Assembly: GCA_021613375.1 (NCBI GenBank)
Contig: CM038716.1
Location: 2,350,684-2,414,683, forward strand
Direction of reading: 5' to 3'
DNA: 64,000 nucleotides
From: Megaleporinus macrocephalus
Lineage: Eukaryota > Chordata > Actinopteri > Characiformes > Anostomidae
The notes under the pieces were generated by a model that searched no databases, was not told where the DNA came from, and saw nothing but the letters and a program-made list of their open reading frames with translations. A program made the translations under genes and the position numbers. How positions within the stretch are numbered: position 1 is the stretch's first letter; every line of letters begins with the position of its first letter. Shown in pieces: positions 1 through 11,660 of this stretch.

Positions 1-374
1 TTCATGTTGTCCTTTATTGTTTCTGTGCCTTTCTTGCCTCACAATGATGAAAAAAATGTTTGAGGGAAACACAGAAGGCATCTTGTCACATCTGTGCACA
101 AGAGGAATAATCCCTGCATTTTTAATCAGTCCAAAAAGACACACTGTCTAATCTTTATCCGATTCATTGATTAACTAAATCCTTAGTGAAACTGTTTATT
201 GATTGTGGAGATCATTGTTAGCTACTAATCTAAAGTATGCACCAGTTTCCTTGAACTGGCTTTGCAATGGAGCCCTTATCATTAAACATCTTGTCAACAT
301 CACATGCCACCTGACTTGGATAAGACACAGACTTCAATACGTAATTGTCACACAAACATTTACAGCATTCTCAG
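1..374. other. unassigned non-coding sequence
   Basis: AT-rich single-copy-looking DNA. I see no coding signal, RNA gene or terminal inverted repeat here. Confidence 0.5.
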
Positions 375-785
375 CATCCATCCATCTATCCATCCATCCA
401 TTATTGGGTCGCTGGGGGTAGAAGTCTAAGCAAAGAAACCCAGACTTTCCTCTCCCAAGCCACCTCCTCTAACTCCTCCGGGGGAATACTGAGGCATTCC
501 CATGCCAGCAGAGAGATATAATCCCTCCAGCATGTCCTAGGTCTACCTAACTAGATGCCCAAACCACCTCAACTGGTTCCTTTGGAGGTGGAGGAGTAGC
601 GACTTGACTCTGAGCCTCCTCCGTATAATGGAGCTCCTCACCCTAGCTTGCCTTTTGGCTCAGCTCTCTCTTCACCATTACTGCAGATGCTACGCCAATC
701 CGCCTGTCAACCTCCCGCTCCATCCTTCCCTCACTCGTGAACAAGACCCTGAGATACTTAAACTCCTTCACTTGAGAGCCTGTGA
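375..785 (-). pseudogene. LINE ORF2 3' fragment, RTE/Rex3-like, with GATG-type tail
   Basis: Read on the minus strand, this is the 3' part of a non-LTR retrotransposon reverse-transcriptase ORF. The peptide KEFKYLRVLFTSEGRMEREV followed by DRRIG is characteristic of a very common teleost LINE ORF2, just downstream of the catalytic RT region. The element ends at 375-401 in a (CATC)n run, which is GATG on the element's sense strand; a GATG-type tail is what I recall for the fish Rex3 family of the RTE clade. Compared with the usual family sequence, blocks seem missing near 550, 645 and 680, so the copy is internally deleted as well as 5' truncated. It cannot make protein. Family assignment is from memory and is less certain than the LINE call. 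Confidence 0.75.
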
Positions 786-1142
786 TCACCACCTTAATGC
801 GGTGGAGGGGTTTGTGTACTTGTGTGATCTGGTAGGGTCTTCCATGGCACACCGGTCCTGGGTTATGGGCCAGACAAAGAGTGATCCAAATAAACCCCCC
901 ATGATGACCAGTACAATAAGGACTAGGGTTACCGGGACCCCACCCTGGAGCCAGGCCTTGGGGAGGGGCTCCTCGGTGAGCGCCTGGTGGCCGGGCTTTT
1001 ATCCATGGGGCACCCAGGGGCGCGAAGGAGATACATGGGTCCACCCTCCCATGGGCCCACTACCTGTAGGAGGGGAAATGAGGGTCAGGTGCTATGTGGA
1101 TCAGGTGGCAGTCGAAGGCGAAGTTACTGATCCACAGTTACT
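786..1142 (+). mobile_element. inverted LINE 5'-leader segment
   Basis: This GC-richer block resembles the 5' untranslated leader of the same teleost LINE family, starting at its usual GATCACCACCTT-type beginning (here 783-794) and fading out near 1140. It lies on the opposite strand to the ORF2 fragment at 375-785 and abuts it directly. The arrangement (3' segment in one orientation, 5' segment inverted, element 5' end at the junction) is what twin-priming during target-primed reverse transcription produces. The open frame of about 200 codons spanning 604-1224 on the plus strand is not a gene: it crosses the junction and is antisense to ORF2 in its first third. Confidence 0.6.
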
Positions 1143-3406
1143 ATATGCTTATAGAAAAATACAATGGTGTATTGGAATTGGATCCTATACACCATTTAGT
1201 CACACAGTAATTCTTTGGATATAAAAGAGTGATTGAACTAACTAGGGTTGCCAGGTTTTCTCTTCTGGATTGGAAATTGTCTGGTCTATTTTCTGGTCTC
1301 TGATTGATACTATAGATTGAAAGGTAAAATGTTTGATTGAATCTCACTTTTTGCCAATTGTAGAAGAACATAAAGTGCCCTGTTATAGTGTCTATCATTT
1401 ATTCTTTCTCTCTCTTTATAAAAGGCCTAAACTATCAAAACTGAACATTAAACATAGTTTAAAATTCATTGCTTTTGAAAAAAAAAAGATTATTTGCAGT
1501 GACGGTGCTCCGATCTTGATGTATGACATCAAGATAACTGGAAGCTTTGAGGGATCTACCATCTGGCCTGTCAAAAAAAAAAAAAAAAAAACACAACAGG
1601 GGGAAACACTGTCTTGCATCTCTCTCTGTCTATATTTCTCTCACTTCTTTTCCTCTCGCCTTCCTCTCACCTAGAGCTTCATTTCCACTCCTTCCGTTTC
1701 ATTAGAACGGCTTAATTAGACATTAACACCCTTTTCTGGGACCGAAGCTGAGCAAGAAAGAAAAATAAATAAATAACATTTCAAATAGCAATGACCCAAA
1801 AATATCCTCTCTCCTCCTTCTAAATTCCCACCAAACATCTCTTTTAACTGACAAAATACAGTCATATCTAGACCCCACAGGCTTCAACACATGACCCGCC
1901 TCTCATTGGTTTTAACATTAGCCATAATTGCTGTTAAATGTCTAAGAATGGTTAAATATCTGCAACGGGACGTTTTTCACCACATACCATTGCAAAGAAA
2001 TTACCATGAAGATGCACAGACAGCTCAGGTACAACCCAGACTTACTAACACCCATCATTTTCAGACTTTATTGACCTTATATGCACTAGTTCACAATTAG
2101 CTTGTTCCATAGTGCAAATATTTTGCTGTCAATAGATACGAAGTGCATGAACCTCATTTTAAGATATTTGGTATTTGAGTGAAGGATGTTATTTTAATCT
2201 AAAACGTCTTGTATAAAACAGTTTTGTATACTGTGTTGATTGCAGACTTAACAAAGTATAAATATATTAACTTAAATAAATTAACTGAACCCACCAGAGT
2301 AATTTTCTGTTTCTAAATAGGACTAAAACAGACTGAACTACACACTAGCAAAGCAGGTAGGAACTGCTAAATAAAATAATAAATTAGAGAAAAAAATTAT
2401 AAATAGTTAAAAGATAAACACTCATATCTTTTTACTTGTAGTTGAATAAACCAGTGATCTTCCTTCAAAGTTAGACTGGGTACTTTTATTTTAAAGCAGT
2501 TCTGCTGGTGGGGTCCTCAACTTATACCTCTACATTTATTTATTTTTTTTGCCAAATGCAGCTCGCGGAAAGGGAGAAAACGCGTAAATCCACGTGAAGA
2601 AGCTCTCCTTTTGTTGAGTGGAGTCTATTGAGGAAAAATCCTTATGCTTATGACAGTACAGGCTGTGTCTGACACAGCTCAACCACTTTCCGACTTTTGG
2701 TGCTCTGTTGAATTTATTCATGCTATTTTCTATAACAACACTGGGGGGCTATCTTTGTTTACTTTGTGGTAGAACTTCCCGTGTGCCCATGGATACGTTA
2801 ATACTACTTACAAGCAAAACAACAACAAACATATAAAATGACTAGCGTAATATGTTTAGTTAGAGGGAGTCACAGTAATTGGAAGAAGACGAAAACTTGG
2901 CTTAAACAACAGTTATATGAACACGGCACATAAAGATCAGAGTGTTGTGGGGCTGCCCTCCAAAGAAGAGCATCTGCGTCTATGACTGAAGGCGCTAAAA
3001 TTAAAACATCCACCCAACCTCCGTATGTCTGCTCTTACCATTCTGTGGAGAGAAACCAGCACCAGAGCATCCTTATCCAGAGAAATGTTTTGGTTATGAA
3101 GCTCAGAGGAAGCAGACGCGTCGGGTGCTGGTGAGTCTATCAGTTAAGTAACTATTTTATGATCAGCGTCCATCGCGCTAGGCTATTTGGGCTGTAACTA
3201 ACACCCGCGCAGAGTGGCTCGGGAAGCTGGCTTGACTTGGGTTTACACCGGCTTTCATAAATCTTTGTGTAGGAGTACATGGCCGACCTTCCCACTATGC
3301 AGGTACTGATACGCTTCACTACTTGTATAGTTATTCATTGTGGAACCGTCTACACCTTCCGAGAATTCAAAGTTATAAAAAAAATGTTGTCAAAAGTATC
3401 CTCAGG
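1143..3406. other. unassigned non-coding sequence with a hairpin and poly-A run
   Basis: No gene is recognised. A perfect 9 bp inverted repeat (ATCTTGATG / CATCAAGAT, 5 nt loop) lies at 1513-1535, and an A run of about 18 follows at 1573-1590, which might be the tail of an old retroposon. From about 2935 to 3300 the sequence is richer in CpG than its neighbours but has no long open frame. One donor-like GTGAGT occurs near 3131, without any partner that would support an exon. Confidence 0.45.
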
Positions 3407-3832
3407 CCACGTTTTCATATCACCACACACTTAAAAGTGGCCATATTGCCAGCGTTCTGTGACGCAAGATGTCATACCACCACCTTAAAAGTCCCATTTA
3501 CTGACAGATTTAGATACTTTTTGTGACACTGATCTGCGTTTTTGTCTGAATATGTACTTACATGGTGTCAAGCAGTAGCTTGGAGAAGACGAAACAGGAG
3601 GATTTTAATCTTTTTTTTTTTTTTACCTTAGAAGTAGCGCTAGCTTCTGTAGCTCCAGGTGAGTCATAGGACAGCGCAGTGTGCCTACATAAAAATGGCT
3701 GCTGATTCAATAGGTCACCCGGATACCGTTTGCCTACTACTCAAAGCCTACTGAGTATTTGGACATACTAGCCACGCTCGCCAACTGATTACTGAGTAGT
3801 AGGTAAATAGCCGATTTTGGACGCACCCCGTG
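3407..3832 (+). repeat. diverged tandem duplication, copy 1
   Basis: This block aligns in order with 3850-4280. Shared landmarks are CTGTGACGCAAGA followed by GTCA..ACCACCACC, GTCTGAATATGTACT, the block around GACAGCGCAGTGTG, and the ending GATTTTGGACGCACCC. The GCATACT / TTTTGGACGCACCC style of ending is common in non-autonomous DNA transposons of fish, so the duplicated unit may itself be an old element. There is no coding capacity. Copy 1 contains a T run at 3611-3625. Confidence 0.65.
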
Positions 3833-3849
3833 TGTGCAGTATCCACGCA

Positions 3850-4280
3850 ACATCGGACAAATTACGCCCGCCATCTTACCAACGTCCTGTGACGCAAGAC
3901 GTCAGACCACCACCGCTATTCATTTAAAAGCCCTGTTTACTGACGGATTTAGATCCTGTTTGTGACACTGTTCTGCATGTTTGTCTGAATATGTACTCAC
4001 ACAGTGTTGAGCTGTAACTCGGAGAACGAGGTATTTAATCATTGTTTACCTCAAAAAGAGGGCTAACTTCTATAGCGGCAGTTCACTAGCCGTATCTACA
4101 TACACACAACCGACATGCCACGCTTTTTCCCCTGCTCTGATGGAATCATGGGATGGGACAGTGTGCTGGGGCTGCATACTTAAAAATGTCTGCTGGTGCA
4201 ATACGTCATCCGGGGACTTTTCGCGTATTGCTTTTGCGTACTGTTCAGTATGAAAGTACATGATTTTGGACCCACCCTAG
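3850..4280 (+). repeat. diverged tandem duplication, copy 2
   Basis: Second member of the pair with 3407-3832, in the same orientation and starting about 20 bp after copy 1 ends. It carries the same ordered landmarks: CTGTGACGCAAGACGTCAGA, GTCTGAATATGTACTCACAC, GACAGTGTGCTGGGGCTGCA and GATTTTGGACCCACCC. Substitutions and indels are frequent throughout, so the duplication is old. Confidence 0.65.
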
Positions 4281-5627
4281 ATAAGGTCAGTTTAGACCCA
4301 TTTTTTCACAAACCTTCCTTGTAAACGCCTAGCTGTTCATAGCAATATGCACCTGGGAGAAATAAACATGTGCAGCAGTACGCTGCTTAACATAAAAGAT
4401 AAAAAAGAGAGAAAACACCATTTCATGAGTCGTCATTGTATAACTATTCTCTGTTCTCAGTTGAGAAAATGTGTTCATGTGCAGTGTATAGCAGTATGTC
4501 TGGTAAGTAGTGCTGTTGAGCAGTACTGCAGACATTTAGTTGAGATTTTAAGAGTGTACTGTTATTATAATAGTTCTTGAGAATATTTTGGGGATTTTCT
4601 GGTGAAATATGTAGAAAGGAAAATAAATGTTATTGGAACCACTTAGAATTTTAGAATTTTATTCTGTATGATGCTGTGTGTTAAAAAGGTCAAGTGTGTT
4701 TTTCGCGTGGAAGCGACAAGGACTGTGAGGGATGATCTAAGATGGCGAGCCACCCACAAGTTATTGGTGACTAAGAACTGTTCGAATTCAAACATCTTTC
4801 GCAAGGACGGACCTGCTACATAAGTGTACTTGCCAGCGTGGTAGGACTGAACTTATTGCACACAGTGCTGCAGTTTTTTTCAGCAGCAGCAGGACATTCA
4901 GACTCTTTAATCAAATCTTGGTGAAATCCTGATAAGTTGTGTAGTGAACAATCTGTTTGGGGCTGTTGTAAAGTACATTATTTCTTTTTATTGTAATGCT
5001 ATTTTGTTTCATCTTGTTTGATGTTTTAAAACATGTTTTCTCTTGTTAACCATTCTGTGTACTATTGTGATTTCAAGCGTATTTTGGGTAAAACAAACCT
5101 CACTCTGCTTTAATAGAGCTTTAAATGAGTGTCTAATTTAGGTCAGAATAAATAAATTCATTTTTATTACTTCTCTTTGTTAGAACAAAACTGTTTAACC
5201 CTTCAACAAATCAACCTAGTATAAGGAGAAAGAAAAAAACGATACCTTAAACTCTTCTTGGTCCACTTATAATCTTTATTGTTATTTTTTCTTCTCAAAC
5301 TGATCAAAAATTTATAACACACTATAAAAACTCTGGTAAAATAAGATTACACCACTGATCAATTATTTTTCCTTTGTTTTTTTCTAAGTCTTTTGTATTT
5401 ATTTTATTCGTCATGTATCTAAGAAATAGACTTTTTTCCCGGTTCCATTTATCAGCTCTACAAAATTTTCCAGACAATTAAGAAAGCCTACAGCTTTAAA
5501 CTCATTTTGTGGTCTCTGGTCTCATTATTTCAAGCATTCCCACTCCTACGAACCTAACCTTCTAGCCCTCAAACCGTGCGTGTCTAAGATCGTGTTACAC
5601 ATACTGTCTCTGTATATTTTCAACTAG
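4281..5627. other. unassigned non-coding sequence
   Basis: AT-rich sequence without recognisable repeat ends. Short open frames near 4330-4580 occur on both strands, match nothing I know and look like chance. Confidence 0.45.
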
Positions 5628-5965
5628 TATGCAGAACAGATAAAGCATACAGCAGGGCTGGAGGAAGATGAGGATCCAAAATTAGTGTGTGGAACATCAC
5701 ACCCATAACCTTCAAGATGAGGATGATACAACATTAAAGGCAAAAAATCTGGAAGACCTGAAGGCCCTAATTAAGAGGGTAAAGAACAGACTGAAACAGA
5801 GTAGGACTTCAGCTTGATATTAAAAAAAGGTATTAATGACAGGAAAGACTGCTAACCTTATTAATGATACAGAAGACATAGAAATGGTGCACAGCTTCTG
5901 CCTCCTCGGATCAGTAGTCACAAATGGTGCACATAATAAGCCAGTGGATAAAAAAATAAATAAAT
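5628..5965 (+). pseudogene. RTE/BovB-like LINE reverse transcriptase remnant
   Basis: Fragment of a non-LTR retrotransposon ORF2. In register one reads NLQDEDDTTLKAKNLEDLKA and then LIKRV, corresponding to the catalytic YADD box of RTE-type reverse transcriptases (here EDD, around 5717-5730). After a stop and a frame change one reads INDTEDIEMVHSFCLLGSVV, the conserved FLGS block that follows the RT domain. At least two frame disruptions lie between 5810 and 5850, so the copy is dead. The fragment ends in an A-rich ATAAATAAATAA stretch at 5948-5970. The matching C-terminal part of the same ORF is found at 6633-6905. Confidence 0.8.
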
Positions 5966-6632
5966 AAATAACATAGACCAAGTAAACATAAATTACAGGA
6001 AAAAAGAAAAAGGAATTATTCAGGATTACATTTTAGGGTGTGTTACCTTAAAGCAATACAGTACCAATACCGGTACCAATGATATATATTATTACTGAAG
6101 TATTATTAAAGTTTTAATAATTACAATATTTGTAAGAAAGGTTCTGCTGCCTCACCAGGTTAAATTCATGATGTTTGAAATTTAAAAATTTAAATAATCT
6201 CAATTCATAAGAATATTGCCCTCAGACAACAGAGTACCATTTTGGAACAGGCAATAGGAGTAAGTGCATAAAAAGAGGAAACATATTTCAGCAAATTTTA
6301 CATAAACAATCTGTCATACTAGATAGATAGATCATAGCCCAGTGTTTCAGCATTTGATCATTTGTGTGACAATTAAATTATTTTTGATACTAATTATTAC
6401 AGAAATACATTAAACAAGTGTGAATCTAATTTGTTCCAGGATGTATGTGTGTGCAGACCACCTTTCACCTTTAGAGTGACAAAACACTGTTATTGGTTTC
6501 CTTAGGGCAATGTCTCCTTTGCAAAATACTGCATTGTAATTGAGGATTTTGTGTGTTTTGTGTGAGCAGAAGGATCAAGAAATTTAAAAAAAGATAGCCA
6601 AATGCAAATATTTGTTTGTACATACAAAGATC
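5966..6632. other. spacer splitting the LINE remnant
   Basis: About 670 bp of AT-rich sequence between two consecutive parts of one LINE ORF. It may be a later insertion, or local sequence brought in by rearrangement. I see no clear terminal inverted repeats or target duplication. It contains GTACCAAT twice, flanking CCG, near 6062-6080. Confidence 0.4.
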
Positions 6633-6905
6633 AGAAGTATCCAGGCTGTGATCCACTCTGTGAGTTTTGATAAATGTGAAAGCAGGATAAAAAAAAAGCT
6701 TGACAAGAAAAATGTTGATGCCTTTGGTGTTGGCAAAGTCTTGTATGAGCACCTTGGACAGCAAGGAAAACCAGCAAATGAATCCTCAACCCAATAAAAA
6801 CCTCAACTCTTGGTTGAGACCCAGATACATTTCTTAACAAATCTCTGGAAAACAGAATTACGCCTGGAACAGTTTCAGGTAAAAAAAAGACTGATGAATA
6901 TAATC
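6633..6905 (+). pseudogene. RTE/BovB-like LINE ORF2 C-terminal remnant
   Basis: Continues the ORF2 remnant of 5628-5965. The frame reads IQAVIHSVSFDKCESRIKKK, then VDAFGVGKVLYEHLGQQGKP and ANESS, which aligns position by position with the conserved RTE/BovB segment that has the pattern VxAxxFPVxxYGCESWTIKK...IDAFELWCWRRLL...NxSI. The conserved tryptophans and cysteines of that block are lost. Further on, LWKTELRLEQFQVKK (about 6840-6885) matches the motif SLEKxIMLGxxxGKR after frame changes. The copy is not functional. It is on the same strand and in the correct order relative to the RT part. Confidence 0.75.
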
Positions 6906-7199
6906 AGTGGAAACCTAAACCAGCCATTCAAAAGAGCCTTAATGGCACTATTTGTGTTAGTAAGTGAGATACAGGCCTGAGAAACTGGGTGACAGGATTA
7001 TTTGGAAGCATTTCTCTACTGATGGGTCATGAGTCATTCTTTGGGAAACTTACTAACATTATGAACGTTTGTAACTTACAAACCACATAGAACGTAACAT
7101 TCTTTGTAAATGACCCCCAGGCTACACATTTTTTTTGCCGACCATTCTCAGCACAGCTGCGACACAGATATAATTCTACTTTATTAGTTAGGTTCACCT

Positions 7200-7515
7200 G
7201 CCATGTGTCTACACAATTAGTCCATTTAATCATCTTGAGTGACTATGTTGGTGCACTTTGTAGTCCTACATTTACAGACTGTAGTCCATCTGTTTTTCTG
7301 CATAGTTTGTTATCCCATTCATCAGTAGCCGAGACCCTGACAGGACCACCACAGAGCAGAATGTATTTGGATAGTAGATTGTTCTCAACACTGCAGTGAC
7401 ACTGACATGGCAACAAGCAATAGCTCATCTGTCGTGGCACTGTTTGTGTTAGTCATCCTCTAGACCTTTATCAGTGGTTTCGTGGCCACTGGATTGGACT
7501 ATTTTCACAGGTGTT
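7200..7515 (+). repeat. palindromic-arm dispersed repeat, copy A
   Basis: One of four copies in the window of a dispersed non-coding repeat that I associate with otophysan fish. The first part reads in the same orientation as copy D: ACTTTGTAGTCCTAC, ACAGACTGTAGTCCATCTGT, GACAGGACCACCACAGAGCA and CACTGCAGTGACACTGACAT. The second part (GCTCATCTGT, CTAGACCTTTATCAGTGGT) is the reverse complement of the corresponding segment of copy D. The repeat is therefore built of arms that can appear in opposite orientations. No coding capacity. Confidence 0.7.
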
Positions 7516-9189
7516 TAACGACTGCCAAAGCTGAAAGATTAATGGATATTATTTTTTGCAATGAAACTTAATTGTAAGATTTCAATTTTAACATCGCAAG
7601 TTGAAATTTTTATGATGGTCTACATTATCAACAATGTTTTCATACATTTTAAGTGAGGAAATTTAACTTTAGGAACCATCTGTACATAAAATAATTCAAG
7701 CGCTGTGTATATGATAACACAACTCCAATTAAGAGGCAATCTGGCAGGCCATGTTTCATGCCAAAACCAGGTCTGGACCTTAATATGCAGGAAATATTAC
7801 AGTTAAGATTATATTTGCATTAATAATTCAGCCTAAGTGCATATGTGCATACTAACACATCCCACGGCAGGGCTGAGAATAATGCACCATCCAAATGACC
7901 CCAGCTCCTAGCTGCTCCTGATCATTGTTGAATGAAGTAAAGAGGGCTAACAAATTATGTTGATGGACTACAACCTTTAACTGCATCTGATAAGGGAATC
8001 TGATAAAAGGGTCAATCAGTGTTGGTGCGAGGTAGCTGTAAACAGAGCTAATTAATGGTTGGTTAGTGCATATATAGCTACACACAGACATCCACACACC
8101 AACCAGCCACACCATGAAGTACACCTCCGTGTTTCTACACCCAGATCTCTATTTATAGATCTTTAATAGCGATATAACACAATCTCATGTATATTTACCT
8201 GTGTATATATTTTCACTGCAGAAACAGCTACTGGTGTGCACATACCTGTCAGATTTGCTTGTATTAACTAGGCTGTAGCTAAATGCTATGGCCTAACAAC
8301 ATCTTCTGAAGAGCCAAGAGAGAGAGGCTACTTCCCTTTGCCTCAGTGTGATTTCAACTTTAGACAGTAATTTAGGCCATGTACATTCTGGTCTCCCTCA
8401 CCGGGCCTCATCTCAGTGAACCCAGCTGTCCGCAGCTGAATAGGCCTTTCTTTGTCAACACTGTGGCTCGCTTTAGGCCCCAGCATCAGTAGCTCTGTGT
8501 TATCTGCCTTGTTCTGATGAGTCTCGGCATGAGGTTGAAAAGACAAAGAGGCTAAGAGCTGCAGCCAGTAGTCTACAAGAGATGTCATAGCACCATTCAC
8601 TGTTTCCATTAGCGACATTTAAAAGGATGCTTCAGTGAACCAATTTTTCCTTTACCCCAGATGCAATGGTGCCCACAATTTTATTCTTTAGTTAAGTGCC
8701 ATAGCACCAATGCCAGCGCTGCTTACGAGCTACGCGTCAACAGATACCCAAACTGCTTCCATTAACATCCTCAAAACTTCTCAAAACATAGGTTTTATTA
8801 GGTTTGTGAAGACTTGTCAATGTGGTTTAGGATGTGATGGAACCTGCAGTGAACAAAAAAACACTGTATAGCCAAATAAGCTGTATAAACAAAAACACTT
8901 TGGGTGACTATTGACTTCTAGCATTTGGTAGCAATTTTGGCATCATAGCTTCACTGCAAAACTAACGTGGATGACAAACCGATGGACTACACCTGGGGTA
9001 AGTAGAAAAACTGCAAATTAGATTTTTACTGAACCTTTTTATTGATCTGCAGCAGAACTGTCAATGATGACAAGGCATGTGTGCTTTCTAAGAAAACAAC
9101 CTTTTTCCTCCTTATGAATAGCCACACGTATAGACAAAGCAAAAACAATAATTTTTGTTCTAAGGTTCTAAATTATGCTTGATTTGCTA

Positions 9190-9219
9190 ACACGTTTGCA
9201 CACGTTTGCACACGTTTGC
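9190..9219. repeat. 3 x 10 bp tandem repeat
   Basis: CACGTTTGCA is repeated three times without mismatch. Confidence 0.85.
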
Positions 9220-9711
9220 ATGCCGTTGCGCGCTATTGCTTTCAATTTGTATAAATGGTGATGTTACTTCCATAATGCACCCAGCCGCTGCTATCCAAGA
9301 GGTCAACACATGCGTCACAGCGAACATATGCATTACAGAAAACATTAACGGACATTAAATGTCCACCCTTACAAACTGATAGACAGCGGACAAATAAAAC
9401 TGCACGTCGTGTAGAGATGGGAAGAAGTCGTAATTGGCAAGTAAACACGGCCCTCAAGTCTCTCCGAGGAAATCTAAGTGAGGGTCAGAGCAAGCCTAAC
9501 AGAGAGTGCATTAGCGCCGATAATGATCCCAGCTTGACTTTGATATTCAGAGCCGACTCCTGCCCACCCACACAGCAGGCCTGACTGCGGTGCTGCACTG
9601 TACCGGGTTTCTAGAGTTTAGACTTCACTAAGTGGTCTGAAGGGACTCGGCTCTCCCTTCAAACTACTCCATTAGAGACTCGGGTCAGTACCTCGCCACA
9701 GCTAGGGGAGA

Positions 9712-9733
9712 GTGCGTGTGTGCGCGCATGCAT
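9712..9733. other. alternating purine-pyrimidine tract
   Basis: Twenty-two consecutive bases alternate purine and pyrimidine, with GTGCGTGTGTGCGCGCAT at the core. Such tracts can adopt Z-DNA under torsion. A second, shorter GT-rich run lies near 9760-9780. Confidence 0.6.
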
Positions 9734-11232
9734 TTACATGTGTCATCTGCTGTTATCGAGTGTGCGTGTGTGTATGTGTTCTGATCTGAGAGCACTGTCT
9801 TTTCCATTATCCATAAGTAAAGCCTATGGTGCATTGACACGATTACTGGAAAGACTGCTGCTCAGACGCTAAATGCACTGGATGGCAAGGGAAATACAAA
9901 GAATGGTGTAAAATGCCTCTTAGTAGACATGAATGCATCTGAAAACTCATGTGGCCCAGAAAAACACTAAGATATCTGGGTTGACCTCCCTTGCACTGTA
10001 CTGCATCATTTGCTGAGACTTCCCTGACCACTACAATTCAAGCCAGTGAACACTGGAGAACAGAGTGCTAGCCATTAATTATGAAACTGTATGGTAGGCT
10101 ATGTGGGTCTCATACCAGTTTTAATTGCTATGACAAAATGTTCCTTGACAATCTGGCAGGAGTTCACATTATGAAACATTAAAAAGACATAAATCTGAAA
10201 ACACCCAGTTTTCAACACCAAGTGTTGCAGTGTGCCAGTTTCCCTCATATCGTAGTGACAAAAAGCAAAATCTGCATAATCTATTTCAACTAATACTGTA
10301 TTTCTTCATTTCTCAGCCAAAGGCAACAGATGGCAGATGATAACTAATGTAAAAAGATTAGTTTTTTATAAGAAAAGAAATTCCGGTAACACCTTACTGC
10401 AGAGCAGTGCTAAGAGTTAAAAATTCCTTCATGATGACTAACACAGACCTACATAAACATAAATAAACACTTATTTAAATTAGTGGTTGCAGTCGATTGT
10501 ACAAAAGTAAATTCTTCGACTTCAGCCTATCTACTGTAGAGAATGGAGTTGACTCTTGGCCAGTGACCCTAGTGCTGGAGTCAACTCTTCGAATCGTCAA
10601 TGCCAATATTTATCTTAATTTTTTCAAGGAACATTAAGATAGATGCAAGTATAAAGCAAGAATACGTCTGAAACAACACCGGCGCTGCTCACCAGTCACT
10701 GTAAGCAACAAACAAGTTTTCCTCTGAACACTATGAAAAAGAGGATGAAGCTGACATTTAAATAAGGCCTAAATCACCTTAAATGTTGCCGCCGTTAAAG
10801 CCAGTCCCTGCCACATAACTGCTGTGTCATTTAAGGCCCGGAGAAAATGAATAACAAGCTGGCAAATATGAGGCATTTGAACACTGTTCCTTTTCAAAGA
10901 ATCTTGAATACAATGATAATGATTTTCTCAAAATAATTTTTCACAAAAATGTTTGGATAAATTAATATCTGCAGTATTCCTTCATAATGCGCTCAGTGGC
11001 TGTCTTGGTTAAAATGAAGCATAGTCAAGGAGTCAGTCCAATTGGCAGGAGTCAAGAGTCTAAAGAGTCGATTCTAGAAAACCTTGCGTTGTGCATCACC
11101 AATTCCAATAGGCTGACAATAGATTGCCATGTCAGGCTGGTTGACCAAAGTGAGCATTGTTGTAGTCGTTACTATTTAAAAGATTTAACAGATTTAAAAG
11201 ACTTTGCCACATCAGATATATACACTATATAC

Positions 11233-11660
11233 ACAGTATATGGTCAAAATCACATAGACAACTCTTAATACAGGGTGTTTCAGCCACACCTAGTGCTAAT
11301 TGTGTGTACAACCATGCAATGTCCACACAACATGATTGCCAGTAGAACAAGTCATACTAAAGAGCTCGATATCTTTGAACATGACTTCTTTTGTATGACA
11401 TAAAACATGGCTCTTTGCCACAAGTTTGTGAGATTCCTGCCATGCTAGATCTACCCTGGTCAACTGTAAGTACTATTATTGTGAAATAGAAGAGATTTAT
11501 AATTAATCACAATGTGTTCACTGGACTGATTAATGCTTCATTATATGGCAGTCTAATAAATAAATCTGGGTTTGGCAGATGCCAGAAGAACATGACCTAG
11601 AAGAATGCACAGTGCCAAAAGTAAACCTTGGTTGATTCTTAGATCAAGTTAAAGTTAGTG
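11233..11660 (+). mobile_element. Tc1/mariner remnant, copy 1
   Basis: Starts in a decayed terminal repeat (TATATGGTCAAAATCACATA; the family end is of the type ATGGCCAAAAGTATGTGGAC) and continues with the leader GTGTTTCAGCCACACC. The transposase N-terminal region follows: GCTAGATCTACCCTGGTCAA is the helix-turn-helix segment shared with the copy at 22057. Much of the catalytic domain is deleted. What remains near 11560-11620 (CTGGGTTTGGCAGATGCCAG) corresponds to the block after the first catalytic aspartate. No intact reading frame survives. Confidence 0.75.

Larger units (their letters stand above)
7521..11232. other. unassigned non-coding sequence
   Basis: About 3.7 kb without a recognisable gene or transposon. 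Small features inside are a 10 bp unit (CACGTTTGCA) repeated three times at 9190-9219 and an alternating purine-pyrimidine tract at 9712-9733. Open frames of up to 93 codons match nothing I recognise. Confidence 0.45.

Noticed and set aside
604..1224. 206-codon plus-strand open frame
   Set aside because: It runs across the LINE inversion junction and is antisense to ORF2; its length reflects GC-rich LINE sequence, not a gene.
3650..3670. Perfect splice-donor-like CAGGTGAGT as evidence of an exon
   Set aside because: It lies inside a duplicated non-coding unit, is not kept in the second copy, and no open frame precedes it.
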